Under the pieces are notes generated by a model. That model was not told the origin of the DNA. It saw only the letters and a list, made by a program, of their open reading frames with translations, and ran no database searches. DNA of 64,000 bases from Jaminaea rosea (Eukaryota; Basidiomycota; Exobasidiomycetes; Microstromatales): assembly GCF_003144245.1 (NCBI RefSeq), contig NW_020289979.1, positions 124,001-188,000 of the forward strand, given 5' to 3'. Shown piece by piece: positions 37,454 through 46,809 of the stretch; positions within the stretch are counted from its first letter, which is position 1, and every line of letters begins with the position of its first letter. A program made the translations under genes and the position numbers.

Positions 37454-40400
37454 TCACAAAACCAACTCCATCCTTACCCTCTTCCTCTGCGTGCTCCTAT
37501 CCTTCTCGACCCCAATCGCCACCGTACACCTGTCAAACACTCCAAGCTTGACATCCTTGCCCAATCCCGATAACTCTTTCGGAATAGTGACCGTGTAATT
37601 CTCCGAGTCCAAGTCGCACTGCACCCCGCTCTTTGCAGGGAGCGTGATAAGCCCTTCGAGTCCGTACTTGTTAACGAAGACGGAGACTCCGTTACGGAAG
37701 ACACGAATGACAAAGGCGTCCTCCCTGAGGCGGAAGTCCTGCCCAGCCACGACCGCCGCAGCCTTGCTGTCGCCCTTTGCCGCCGCCGCCTGCTTGGCCG
37801 CCTCATTACGCTTGGCGATGCTCAGCCCAACGAAGAATTCCACACTAGCCCGACCCGCCATCTGACCGCCTCTGTGTCTCTTGTTGACCACGTCGAGCAC
37901 CCCGTCCACGTTTCCCTTGTCCGCCAGACTGGCATGCAAGGTCGCTCCCGGCCCCGTATGCCCGATGGCCGCCGCGAGTTGCCTGTGCGCCAGCACATCA
38001 GCATATCGCCGGATGGGCGAGGTGAAGTGCGTGTACATTCCGCAAGCGAGACCGTAGTGCCCGAATGTATCGCGAGGTACTGAGCCGGAGCAAAAGTACT
38101 CGGCTGACAGCATACAGCGGGTGGCCATGATCCTCACCAAGGTATTGAGGGCAGGGTTGGAGGGGTCGGTACACGTATCCAGACTTTTGGCAAGGGCCCC
38201 ACTGGAATCGATGTTGAGATCGAAGCCCAGCCTCTTCTTGAGGACGTCCTGCAATCCCTCGAAGTTGGTTCTGGGAGGAGGCAAGTGACGACGCAGGACT
38301 GCCGTCTGAGGGTAGGCGGAGTAGATCTTCTCTGCCACGGTTACATTGGCGAGAAGCATGAACTCCTCTACCAGGCTGTTCGTCTCGCGCATCTCCTTCT
38401 GCTCCACGTCGATTGGTCCGGCCGCCTCGGGCGAGTCGAGGTGGATGCGCACTTCAGGTGAAGCGAGGTTGAGGGCTCCATTTGCCATGCGTTGCGCCTT
38501 GAGCTTGAGTGCAATACTGTTCAGGAGGCGGATGGAAGTCGTGATTGCATCCGTCTGCGAAGAATCGTCCTTGCGCAGCTGTGCTGCCTCGTAGGTGAAT
38601 GCTGCTTTGGACGCAATGACACTCTTGCTGAACCGTACATCAACCACCTTGGCCGTCTTCGGATCCATCTCCCAGATCACACTAAATGCCAGTCTCTCGA
38701 CAAAGGGTCGCAGCGAACACAGATTCGTGCCCAGCAAGTGAGGCAACATGTCGATACGCTTGTCCACCAGGTACACCGTCGTCCCTCTCGAAGCGGCCTC
38801 TGCATCCATGGGCGTAGCCGGGGCCACAAAGTGAGACACGTCAGCGATGTGCACTCCGCACTCGACGTTGCCATTGGGCAGCTGCTTGGCGTGCAGGGCA
38901 TCGTCGATATCTTGACATCCAGGTGGGTCGATACTGCAGATATTCTCGTCGCGCAAGTCGATTCGACCTCGCCACGATGGGTGAGTTGCATCCTTGGGCG
39001 GTACGACCCAGGTGTCTCCCTCGGGTGGAAGGCAGTCAAGGATGGCTCGGCTGAAGGGGCGATACGGCACGTCGTGCTCCAGCAAGAGACTTTCCTGCTC
39101 CGCAGCTTGGCTTTCCGTGGCTCCCAAGGCGCGCACGAAGTGCCCGTCCGGGTATCGGCTAGTGGGACGCCAGTCGTCGAGGGCGACGAGGATCTTCTGG
39201 CCGATGAGCTCGCTAGCCTGGCGTGTGCGGATGCGGATGCGTGGTACTTTGCGGTCAACAGGGGTTGCAAAGAGGGATTGGGCGCCGAGAGCGCTCGAGT
39301 GGACTGAAGAGGCATCTACGTGAGCGACGTAAGAGCGCCAGTTGCGGCGAATGATCGAGACGACTTTGCCTGTCGGCTGACGTTCTCCACGTGATGAGGT
39401 TGCCTCCTTCTTCTCCTTCTTGTCCAGCTTGGCTTCGGCGTCGTCGACTGCTTCGTTGTCTTCCTCGCCCTCTCCCTCCCCCTCTGCGTCGTCATTCTTG
39501 AGTGCACTGTCTGCGTCCAGGACATCGTCGGCAGACGCCTTCCATTCTTGCTCGGGCAGCATCTCGATGGCCACTACGTCGCCATCGATGGCGCGATTCA
39601 TGCTATCCCTTCCGATAAGAATGACTGGCTTGTCGTAGCGAGGCACCTTGACCGTCGCCTCGAGGAAGTTGAATGCGCTGGCGTTGAAGTAGCCCTGGTG
39701 GAGCAGTCCACCTTTAATGGCTGCCGTCGCCTGGCCTACGGGCAGGTGCTCAGGATAGAGGATGCCCGATCCCTTGTCTGTGCTGCTCTTTGCCTCACGC
39801 GATGAGATGAGATCGCTGAGCTTGTCCGCTGCTGGCATGCCTGCTACGTAGTCGCGTACATTCATGGCCTGGATGTCATCCGACTGAGCTCGCGCTACAT
39901 TGTCTGCATCGTCTGAGAGGAGGACGACGTCAAGTGGAGAGTGGCCTTGGTACCACTTGACGGCGGTCCTGATCGCGCGATCGTTTCTGTCGTTGGGCGA
40001 CTCATTCTCGCGACGAGCTACAGCGCTCTCCCTCGCAAAGTCATTGGAATAAATCCACCACCGCCTATTCTCCGCAGTCTGATCGCTTCTTCCCATTCGT
40101 GCTGCATGCTCCGAGTCCTTGACAATGTCCATCAGCCGATTGTAGAGGGGCAGCGAGCGATGGCGCACTTCTTCGACTACGGTCTGCAGGATGACGACGT
40201 CGACAAAAGACGGAAGGGCAGTTGAGGAGGATGAGGTAGAAGAGGAGGATGATGCTGAGTCTGCTTGTCCGAGCATGCTTTCGAGGAGGTCCATCTGATG
40301 CAGGATGATATTCGTATCGAGGACGAGGTAGTGCGGTGCTGTCACTTTGGTATTGTTGGTGATACCCTTTGCGCTCAAGCAGGGTTGAGGCAGGTGAGGA

Positions 40401-40603
40401 TGTCTCTGGTAGATGTCTGCACATTCTTTGCAGCTCTTCGACCCGCAGGCAATGTCATCGCGCAAGTAGCGTTCGCGGTGCACCTTGAGGACTTTGCCTC
40501 TGGCCGTCTTCTTGATGAATTTGCGACTGAAAAGAGGGTCGCTGCTTCCATCTGGCAGCGGTAGTGGCCGCTTCTGAATGACAATCGAATCGATCGACGT
40601 CAT
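37454..40603 (-). CDS. DIS3: Exosome catalytic subunit Dis3/Rrp44
   Basis: Intronless, 1049 residues from MTSIDSIVIQKRP. It is the catalytic subunit of the RNA exosome, with 3'-5' exonuclease and endonuclease activity. The CR3 motif (CGSKSCKEC) and PIN domain come first; all four PIN carboxylates are visible in VLDTNIILHQ, QTVVEEVRHRS, NDRNDRAIRTAVKWY and LLSDDADN. Two cold-shock domains follow with an acidic/Lys-rich insert around residue 410-440. The RNB domain carries CSIDPPGCQDIDDALH (near residue 556) with the magnesium-binding Asp cluster, and RYADVLAHRQLAA. An S1 domain ends the protein. Both nuclease sites therefore look active. An upstream in-frame Met (40750) adds 49 residues of no family character. 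Convergent with the unknown 1083-residue gene. Confidence 0.95.
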   Translation of the reverse strand: MTSIDSIVIQKRPLPLPDGSSDPLFSRKFIKKTARGKVLKVHRERYLRDDIACGSKSCKECADIYQRHPHLPQPCLSAKGITNNTKVTAPHYLVLDTNIILHQMDLLESMLGQADSASSSSSTSSSSTALPSFVDVVILQTVVEEVRHRSLPLYNRLMDIVKDSEHAARMGRSDQTAENRRWWIYSNDFARESAVARRENESPNDRNDRAIRTAVKWYQGHSPLDVVLLSDDADNVARAQSDDIQAMNVRDYVAGMPAADKLSDLISSREAKSSTDKGSGILYPEHLPVGQATAAIKGGLLHQGYFNASAFNFLEATVKVPRYDKPVILIGRDSMNRAIDGDVVAIEMLPEQEWKASADDVLDADSALKNDDAEGEGEGEEDNEAVDDAEAKLDKKEKKEATSSRGERQPTGKVVSIIRRNWRSYVAHVDASSVHSSALGAQSLFATPVDRKVPRIRIRTRQASELIGQKILVALDDWRPTSRYPDGHFVRALGATESQAAEQESLLLEHDVPYRPFSRAILDCLPPEGDTWVVPPKDATHPSWRGRIDLRDENICSIDPPGCQDIDDALHAKQLPNGNVECGVHIADVSHFVAPATPMDAEAASRGTTVYLVDKRIDMLPHLLGTNLCSLRPFVERLAFSVIWEMDPKTAKVVDVRFSKSVIASKAAFTYEAAQLRKDDSSQTDAITTSIRLLNSIALKLKAQRMANGALNLASPEVRIHLDSPEAAGPIDVEQKEMRETNSLVEEFMLLANVTVAEKIYSAYPQTAVLRRHLPPPRTNFEGLQDVLKKRLGFDLNIDSSGALAKSLDTCTDPSNPALNTLVRIMATRCMLSAEYFCSGSVPRDTFGHYGLACGMYTHFTSPIRRYADVLAHRQLAAAIGHTGPGATLHASLADKGNVDGVLDVVNKRHRGGQMAGRASVEFFVGLSIAKRNEAAKQAAAAKGDSKAAAVVAGQDFRLREDAFVIRVFRNGVSVFVNKYGLEGLITLPAKSGVQCDLDSENYTVTIPKELSGLGKDVKLGVFDRCTVAIGVEKDRSTQRKRVRMELVL

Positions 40604-40838
40604 TGCGAGGGGCGGTGAAGAAGACGTAGATGGAGCGTTGCGAAGAATTGGAAAATGTCGGGCGACGAACAGATGGCGGCTGCGAGGCAACCTGACCAAG
40701 ACGGAGAGAGAGAAAAGCCAACTCGGGTGGAGAAGAGGCGCGCCCAGCAAACGACTTCAAAGTAGCTTGCCATCGATGTGGTATTGCTAAAAGACTAGAA
40801 ACAACGGCCATCTATGCTAGTGACGACAATGAGTAGCA

Positions 40839-43697
40839 CTACGGCGGAAAGTCGGGGATGGTGTCATTCACAGGGATCCCCAAGACCACAGGGCCTTGAT
40901 CCGCAGGCAGGCCGGAAGCCTTCCCCTCTTTGCCCGTCCAGCTGTGCTTCAGCCCAGCACCAGGCACCTTGAGTCCAATCTGCTCATAGCCACTCGCCTG
41001 CCAACATTGCTCCGTCTTTCCCTCCCTGCCTAGCAGCCACTCCCGCAAGTAAGGCCCACTGTGATCGTACACGTTCAAATGGCGGTAATGATCCCCCATC
41101 GCGCGGCCGAGGGAGCAATTGATGTTCTCCCGACCTAAGCAGGAGAGGGCAGTCGTCGAGTTGTCAGGCAGGAAGATCTCGTAGGAAGGATGTTCAAAGC
41201 CTTCCAAGAATAGACCCATGTGAGTGACCATGTCATTTGCGTGGTGGATGTGGCGCTGCAGTTGTGAGGAGGAAGTAGGGTCACGGTCGGCATACTGCAA
41301 CTCAGAGGTAGCCTAACGAACGATGGGCGAAGAGACTCACGAAGTAGATGTCGGCCTGTTCATTTCCCGCCACTTCTTCAAACAATCGCGCTCCTACCGG
41401 ATTGAAGACGCGCGGCGACCCGTAGACGATGTTCTCGATCTGTATTCCCTCCCCCAAGTCACTTCTCAGTGCCATTGCATCCACCATCGCTATCGCGGAT
41501 CCAAGTGAGTGACCCGTAGCCAGGATCTTCTTCACTTTGCCACTGTACGGACCAGTGAGAGCAGCACGTATCGCCGAAAGGGCAGAGGGGTACAATCGCG
41601 ACCATGCATCGTAGAAGCCTGTGTGGATCGTGGCGACGCCGGAGAAGGTGTTGTCCGCCGGACGTGAAGCTCCATCCTGGGCATGCAAAACGTCCAGGAC
41701 GGGTACGGCAGCGACGTGTGAGGGAGACTTGGCGTACTTGCGGAAAGTCGCAGCCACGGGCGATGAAGCCGGTACGGGGCGTGGAGTCCAGTTGGCGTCA
41801 TTGTATGCTGAGAGAAGCCTCATGGCTGTGCCCTCTACAGCGAGGACGAGAGTGCCCGTCGAGGGGACGAAGGCAAGGTAGCGGTGGGGATCCCAGTCTA
41901 TCGAGGTGGTAGGAGAGGCGATGCCAGTGGTGAGCTCGCTGTCGTGGCGCTAAGCCAATCGCTTTCCTGTCAAGCAGAGCCGTCCAAAGTCCTCATCATG
42001 CCTTCCATTGCGGCTTCTCTATTTCACTGCGAGCTTACGAATCCGGAGCCATATCCAAAGTCGTCTATCTACAGGCACATCCTGAACGTAGAGTCCATCC
42101 GATACAGAAGAGCAGCTCAAAGCTCAAAGCGACTCACCTCCATCGCCCGTGTGCCAAAGTAGGTCCACCTCCTCCTCGACACCGTCACAAGCTGGCCCAC
42201 ACTCAGGTCCACCCCAGACGCCGTCATGCACGGGTCCACGGCAGTACGCCGCAGCAGCAAAGGGCAGAGCTGCCTTGATCTTCTCGCGCGTCTCGGCGTC
42301 GATGGGGCTGGTGGGCCCATTGGAGATGCGCGAGGCGAGTGCAGGCGTCAGAGGGAGCGCAGCGTCGGCGTGGAGCAGTTCGAGGGGGAGGGTGGACGGA
42401 TCGTACGATGGAGAAGAAGGGGAAGAGGAGCGCCCTTTCCTTGCCTTGGGTCGAGCATTGGACTCGCCGGTGGGCAAGCCCATCGTCCAACCCGAAGCAA
42501 GAAGGGCGAGCCCTCCTGCAAGGAGCCAAGGTGGGGAGTGCATGCCTTCAGCAGACGATGACGAGCCAGAAGAGCTGGAAGAGCCCGACGAGGAAGAGCT
42601 GGCAGTGGGGTTCGTGCCGTTGCCTGCTTTGGTCTGGGTGACGGTAAGAACTGCCACTTGGTTGTCGAAGCTGATTCCGTGGTTGATGCTCGACGAGTCC
42701 ACTTGAACTGAGGTCGTGGATTGCTGGGTGGTGAAGTGAGAGGCGTCTTGGGGGGAGGTGGTGCCGGAAGAATTGGTCGCATTCCCTACAAAGTAGTTGC
42801 GGCCCAAGTTATAGCTGCGCGAGGAAGCAGATCAGCAGAGATAGGGGCGTCATAAAGGAGGCAGGAGAGGGAGCAAGGGGCAGAAGAGTTGGCGGAGGGA
42901 GAATACGGCATGGCCGGTAGTGAGCGACGGTATGATGCAATAGGAGGGCAACCGCTCCGAACACTCACCCATTGTCTACAATCATATGATTCTTTGATGC
43001 ACCCATTTCCACGGAGGCGGCAATGAAGATGGCGCCGGTAGAGGACTGCCTCCACCAGCTGTGCGAGCGAAGCGATGGCGGGTGGCGATCAGATCCCGTA
43101 CTAACCTGGGTCCGCGCTGTGCAGCCTCAATTGTCCCAGCGCATTTCGAGCCGCACATTGCGGCGCCGGTCTCTGAGTCTACTCACCGAAAGTGCTCGCC
43201 GCCGTTGATACTCTCTTGGCAAGTAAGCGTGCCGGAGCCAAAGTTGTCTGCGAGAAAGGCGGACGCGAGCAGGAGGTGAGCATCAAGTTGGCCACCTTTG
43301 CGTCTGCACACGCGCACTCACATCGATACAAGGCCGTCTGATTAACGACGCCCTGCCCATCATTGAGATTGGCAGCCTGCTGATCACCCAGACTGATACC
43401 GAGGCAGTTGTTAGGCGAGAAGAAGAGCGAGGAGAAATAGCTCTGCAGGCCAGTGTCCGACAATACGGCCTGGTCCGATTGGCTCGAGATGACAACATTG
43501 ATCGGTTCACCGAGGTTGGAGTTGGGGATCACCGTCAGCCAGCTCTCTGGCTGGGCGTATCCGGTCCCGGAGTCCTGCCTGGTGGCGAGCTCGCGATGCT
43601 GCGAGGCAGAAGATGGACGAAGAGGATGAGGGATTGCGGAGGAAAAGGGGAGGCTGGCCGCCGCCATCAAGGCGGGGAAGACGAGGAGAGAGAGCAT
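40839..43697 (-). CDS. Membrane-linked class 3 lipase with N-terminal exported domain
   Basis: Six exons (43322-43697, 43187-43247, 42969-43058, 42138-42814, 41341-41897, 40839-41255) with introns of 74, 128, 154, 240 and 85 nt join in phase, giving 725 residues. It starts with a signal peptide (MLSLLVFPALMAAASLPFSS), then about 240 residues I cannot assign (with NNCLGISLGD and TLTCQESINGGEHF), a Ser-rich stalk, and a hydrophobic segment near 268-290 (WLLAGGLALLASGW). The C-terminal half is an alpha/beta class 3 lipase: AAAAYCRGP, TGDGDWDPHRYLAFVP across the 240-nt intron, VLAVEGT, nucleophile elbow TGHSLGSAIA (about 530), and FRHIHHANDMVTHM carrying the Asp/His region. It should hydrolyse acyl esters of lipids. 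The 240-nt intron acceptor was chosen as the only AG restoring phase and the TGDGD motif. Confidence 0.82.
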
Positions 43698-44511
43698 TTC
43701 GACTGCGACTCTTGAAGGTGTGTAGGTCCTATTGGATGAGGAAAAGGAGCTTCAGCAGCTCAGCGAAGGACAGGTGGTGGCGAAAGGTGTAACGGTGGTG
43801 CGACGAAGAGGTGATAGCGGTCTTGACAGCCAGGCCAAGAGCAGCGAATGTGATGAGGAGAGCGAGTTGACCGAGGTGGTGAAGAGAAAGAAGATAGAAG
43901 GGATTGTCTCGGCCTAGTCTCGAGACATTATCCAACATGTACGACCTCGCGAAGACGCCGACGACGTCAACGATGTCCTGGTTTGTCGTCGCTTGAGGGT
44001 CCACTCGGCCGCCGCCACCAAGCTGGACTGAGTTCGAGGTGTTATTCTTGGCAGCCTGCAGCAAGCACGCAGGCTGGCTGACTGGCTGACTGAACTGACT
44101 TCGGCTGCCTCGTCCGGCATGGGCGGCTGCTGGCTCCAAGTCGCCGGCATGAGAGATGCAGAGGCCGGCCCACAAGAGTGGCCGCGCGCGAGATTTAGAT
44201 AGATGACATCTTCGACACAAAGCTCGAAAAGACGAGGTAGGAGGTTATGACGAATCATGGCTTTGCGAAACGTCATGAAGGGCCAAGACGACGTGGCCAC
44301 ATTACGGCGTTGGCCAGGATTGCAAAACTTCGTGGGTTGATCACCAGGAATCACAAGCAAGTCGATCCGCCATGCATGAGAGCCTTGAGGAGCCTTGTCG
44401 CTCCCTGCTCAGCCCTTTTGGATGTCAAGAGGTAGGAACTGTACACAGCAGCGATGAACGGAGGGCGCTGTAGGTGTCGTGGATCGATGAGAGTGGTGGT
44501 CGTGCCGCTAG

Positions 44512-44550
<39 letters not shown>

Positions 44551-44711
44551 GAGCCCCGCATGCTTGGACGCGTCTCCGATGTCGGAAAGAGGGCGGCAAA
44601 GCAAAGCCAATCAATCATTCCAACGACAGGCTTTTGCTCCTTCCCCTCCAAGTCACACCATCGACTCCGCGATCTCACCCTCAGCATCACCGCCCGGCTG
44701 CGTGGCTCGCA
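43698..44711. other. Divergent intergenic region, lipase / unknown 548-aa gene
   Basis: 1014 bp between the chosen start codons. It holds both promoters, a GACTGGCT-type short direct repeat near 44080-44100 and a (TCG)n tract (separate entry). A minus-strand ORF at 43729-44220 has one hydrophobic stretch but no family resemblance. If the right-hand gene starts at 44454 instead of 44712, the intergenic part shrinks by 258 bp. Confidence 0.4.
44513..44551 (+). repeat. (TCG)n/(CGC)n trinucleotide tract
   Basis: About ten TCG units followed by CCG units. Read in the frame of the following gene it would code for more than ten Arg in a row, which argues that it lies upstream of the real start. Confidence 0.85.
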
Positions 44712-46358
44712 ATGCCGCAGCTGTGGTACCACTTTCAGTCCGGAGGGACCGAGCATCGGGTACTGCTACCTGGAGAACACCTCAGCCCTCAAGAGCACGT
44801 CGCCTCACAGACGACACTCATCAGTCGAAGAGTCGAGGCAATCTTCCCGTCAGACGGGGCCATGGAACAATCACGTCAAGTGTGTCAGTCACCGGATCCT
44901 CACCTCCGCAATGAAGCGTATAGCGCCCCACAGCTCAAGCAACAGCCCGAATCCACCGACACCATGACCTCCGAATCGTATCCTTCGAACGACCACGTTC
45001 GCGTGAGCCCTCCTCATCACCCTGCCAACGACTCGAACGACCAGCACGATCAAATTTTGGCATCGTCGCACCCTGCTCAGGCTGCATCTGCTCGGGCGCC
45101 TCGGCGAGCAGCCATAGTCAAGAAGCATTCTGCCGCCTCTGCCTCATCACCGGCGACGACGCCTCGTCATGCCGCGATTCCTCTTCTACTGAGCGCACGC
45201 GTCCATTCGTCTTCGCCCCAATCCGACATCCTGGAGCGAAAGCTGACCTTTCCGATTGCATACGGTCTTGACTGGAAGCACTTCACCTTCCACCAATGGA
45301 AGCCCAAAACGATCCACGAGCGGATCGCCGCTCCTCTCCTCGGTGACGGCTACCTCTGCAAAGTCGAGCATGGCGACGTCTACGTGACTTTTGCCAACGA
45401 GCTGCAGATCAGGCTGCTGGGCTTCGGTCGAGGCATCATGGAAGGCAAAGCCTCGATGACACTGCGCCGTATCGATCCAAATACGCAGAATACCCATCAA
45501 CCTACAGCATGCAGTCCTGCTGCTTCATGGGTCTTGAGCAACTTTCGCATCCAAGTCGCCTCGGTCAAGTTCGTCACCTACTGGTGCACATATCAGCCTT
45601 CGGCGGGCGTCATCACGCAAGACTGGGAGCACGCACTCCACCTTATGGCAGAAGCACTCAATGTCGCCGGTCACGGCAAGCCCACGGGCTACCGCGAGAG
45701 CGCTCCGGTCGGAGCAGAGCTCAAAGCAATTGCCGTCCGTTTGCGGGAGGGAGGTGCTCGCTTCGCCCTCAAGAGCCTCGGTAGTGGGGATCACGAGCTT
45801 ATCATGCCGGGTGATCATGTCGACCACATCTTCTTGGGCAGGCTGCCCCCTCCTCCTACTACCCGCTCGTCTGGCTCGGCCCATATTCCGGAGAGGTTGC
45901 GCACCATACGCATCTCTGGCTTCAAGCAGCCTCAACACCTGCTCCTCAAGGTTCATCAGACGACGCTCGAGAGAGGCTACGACCGCTTGGACTGGGTCGT
46001 GCGTGCTGCAGAGGGCGACGCTAGCTCTGACCCAGTAGCACCTACACATTGGACGCCCGTGCCAGACCAGGGGTCATGGCAGGCCCTCTTCTTTGTCAAT
46101 CTCGTACGCGTATGCTTTGGACGGCCGGGGACGCAGCTACTGCCCATCGTCGAGGAGGATAAGGAGGTCAGGGACACTAGGGATGGAGAGCAAGGGGATC
46201 AAGGCGTGGTGAAGCTGGAAGAAAAGAGGCGGCTCTCTGCATCGACGACGGTGTCGAGCGCCGGTGCTAAGAGGAAGAGCGAAGACGGAAGTATCGATGA
46301 CAAGCGCAGCGCCGCACAACGAAGCAGGAGGAGGACGGCAGCGTCAATGTGGGAATGA
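44712..46358 (+). CDS. Protein of unknown function (548 aa)
   Basis: Intronless; 548 residues from MPQLWYHFQSGGTEHRVLL. No family recognised. The N-terminal 200 residues are disordered, His/Ser/Pro-rich. From about residue 210 the sequence becomes globular: ILERKLTFPIAYGLDWKHFTF, GDVYVTFANELQIRLLGF, SFRIQVASVKFVTYW-like pattern (SNFRIQVASVKFVTYW), AVRLREGGARFALKSL, and SWQALFFVNLVRVCFG near the end. The C-terminus is charged with a bipartite basic cluster (KRKSEDG, RSRRRTAAS) suggesting nuclear localisation. The reading frame is open upstream to 44454, but that part includes a poly-Arg tract from a trinucleotide repeat, so the downstream Met is preferred. Alternating hydrophobic residues suggest a beta-rich domain. 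Confidence 0.65.
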   Translation: MPQLWYHFQSGGTEHRVLLPGEHLSPQEHVASQTTLISRRVEAIFPSDGAMEQSRQVCQSPDPHLRNEAYSAPQLKQQPESTDTMTSESYPSNDHVRVSPPHHPANDSNDQHDQILASSHPAQAASARAPRRAAIVKKHSAASASSPATTPRHAAIPLLLSARVHSSSPQSDILERKLTFPIAYGLDWKHFTFHQWKPKTIHERIAAPLLGDGYLCKVEHGDVYVTFANELQIRLLGFGRGIMEGKASMTLRRIDPNTQNTHQPTACSPAASWVLSNFRIQVASVKFVTYWCTYQPSAGVITQDWEHALHLMAEALNVAGHGKPTGYRESAPVGAELKAIAVRLREGGARFALKSLGSGDHELIMPGDHVDHIFLGRLPPPPTTRSSGSAHIPERLRTIRISGFKQPQHLLLKVHQTTLERGYDRLDWVVRAAEGDASSDPVAPTHWTPVPDQGSWQALFFVNLVRVCFGRPGTQLLPIVEEDKEVRDTRDGEQGDQGVVKLEEKRRLSASTTVSSAGAKRKSEDGSIDDKRSAAQRSRRRTAASMWE

Positions 46359-46809
46359 TAGCGCAGGCCGCTGCGGTGGAAGAGCTCCTCTTAGCGCTCG
46401 TCTTCACAACCACTCTCTCAGATATCCATGTCACCGACTTCCTCTCATTCCGATGACAATCATCACCTCTCAATCCCGTGCATTATGCCCTTGGTTGGGA
46501 CAAGATGTATTGCACAGCTCACTCAGGTCGCCACGAGTTCGAAGCATCTTGTCGATGCTCCAACATGAATGGAGGGAGCGCTGTATGGCGCCCCTTCCGT
46601 CCCGTCTCGTGCGTGCCCCTTCATTTGCGCGTGTCGCGTCGGCCGCCCGCGTCGCCTCATTCGGGCGGGCGGGCGGGCAATGTTGGACTCGCGGCAGCCG
46701 CTCCATAGTTCTCAACCTCTGATTTCCTTACCATCCCTCACACAATCACTTGACCTGGACGGCAGACGCAGCATCAGCTGCTGCTGCTTCTCACATCCTC
46801 TCGGCCAGC
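46359..46809. promoter_or_regulatory. CTF4 upstream region
   Basis: 451 bp between tandem plus-strand genes. Contains a G4-type tract (separate entry) and no convincing ORF. The CTF4 start is preceded by ACCATC/CAGC-rich sequence; no TATA box seen. Confidence 0.4.
46662..46678 (+). repeat. GGGC tandem repeat with G-quadruplex pattern
   Basis: Four GGG runs separated by single C (GGGCGGGCGGGCGGG), about 132 bp upstream of the CTF4 ATG. This fits the classical G3N1 quadruplex pattern. Confidence 0.8.

Noticed and set aside
37454-40750. 49-residue N-terminal extension of DIS3
   Set aside because: Leader is not of presequence type and not a Dis3 feature; MTSIDSIVIQKRP fits the family start better.
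43729-44220. Minus-strand ORF ending 32 bp before the lipase start, with one hydrophobic stretch
   Set aside because: No homology features; the lipase has a complete signal peptide at its own start, so this is not an upstream exon.
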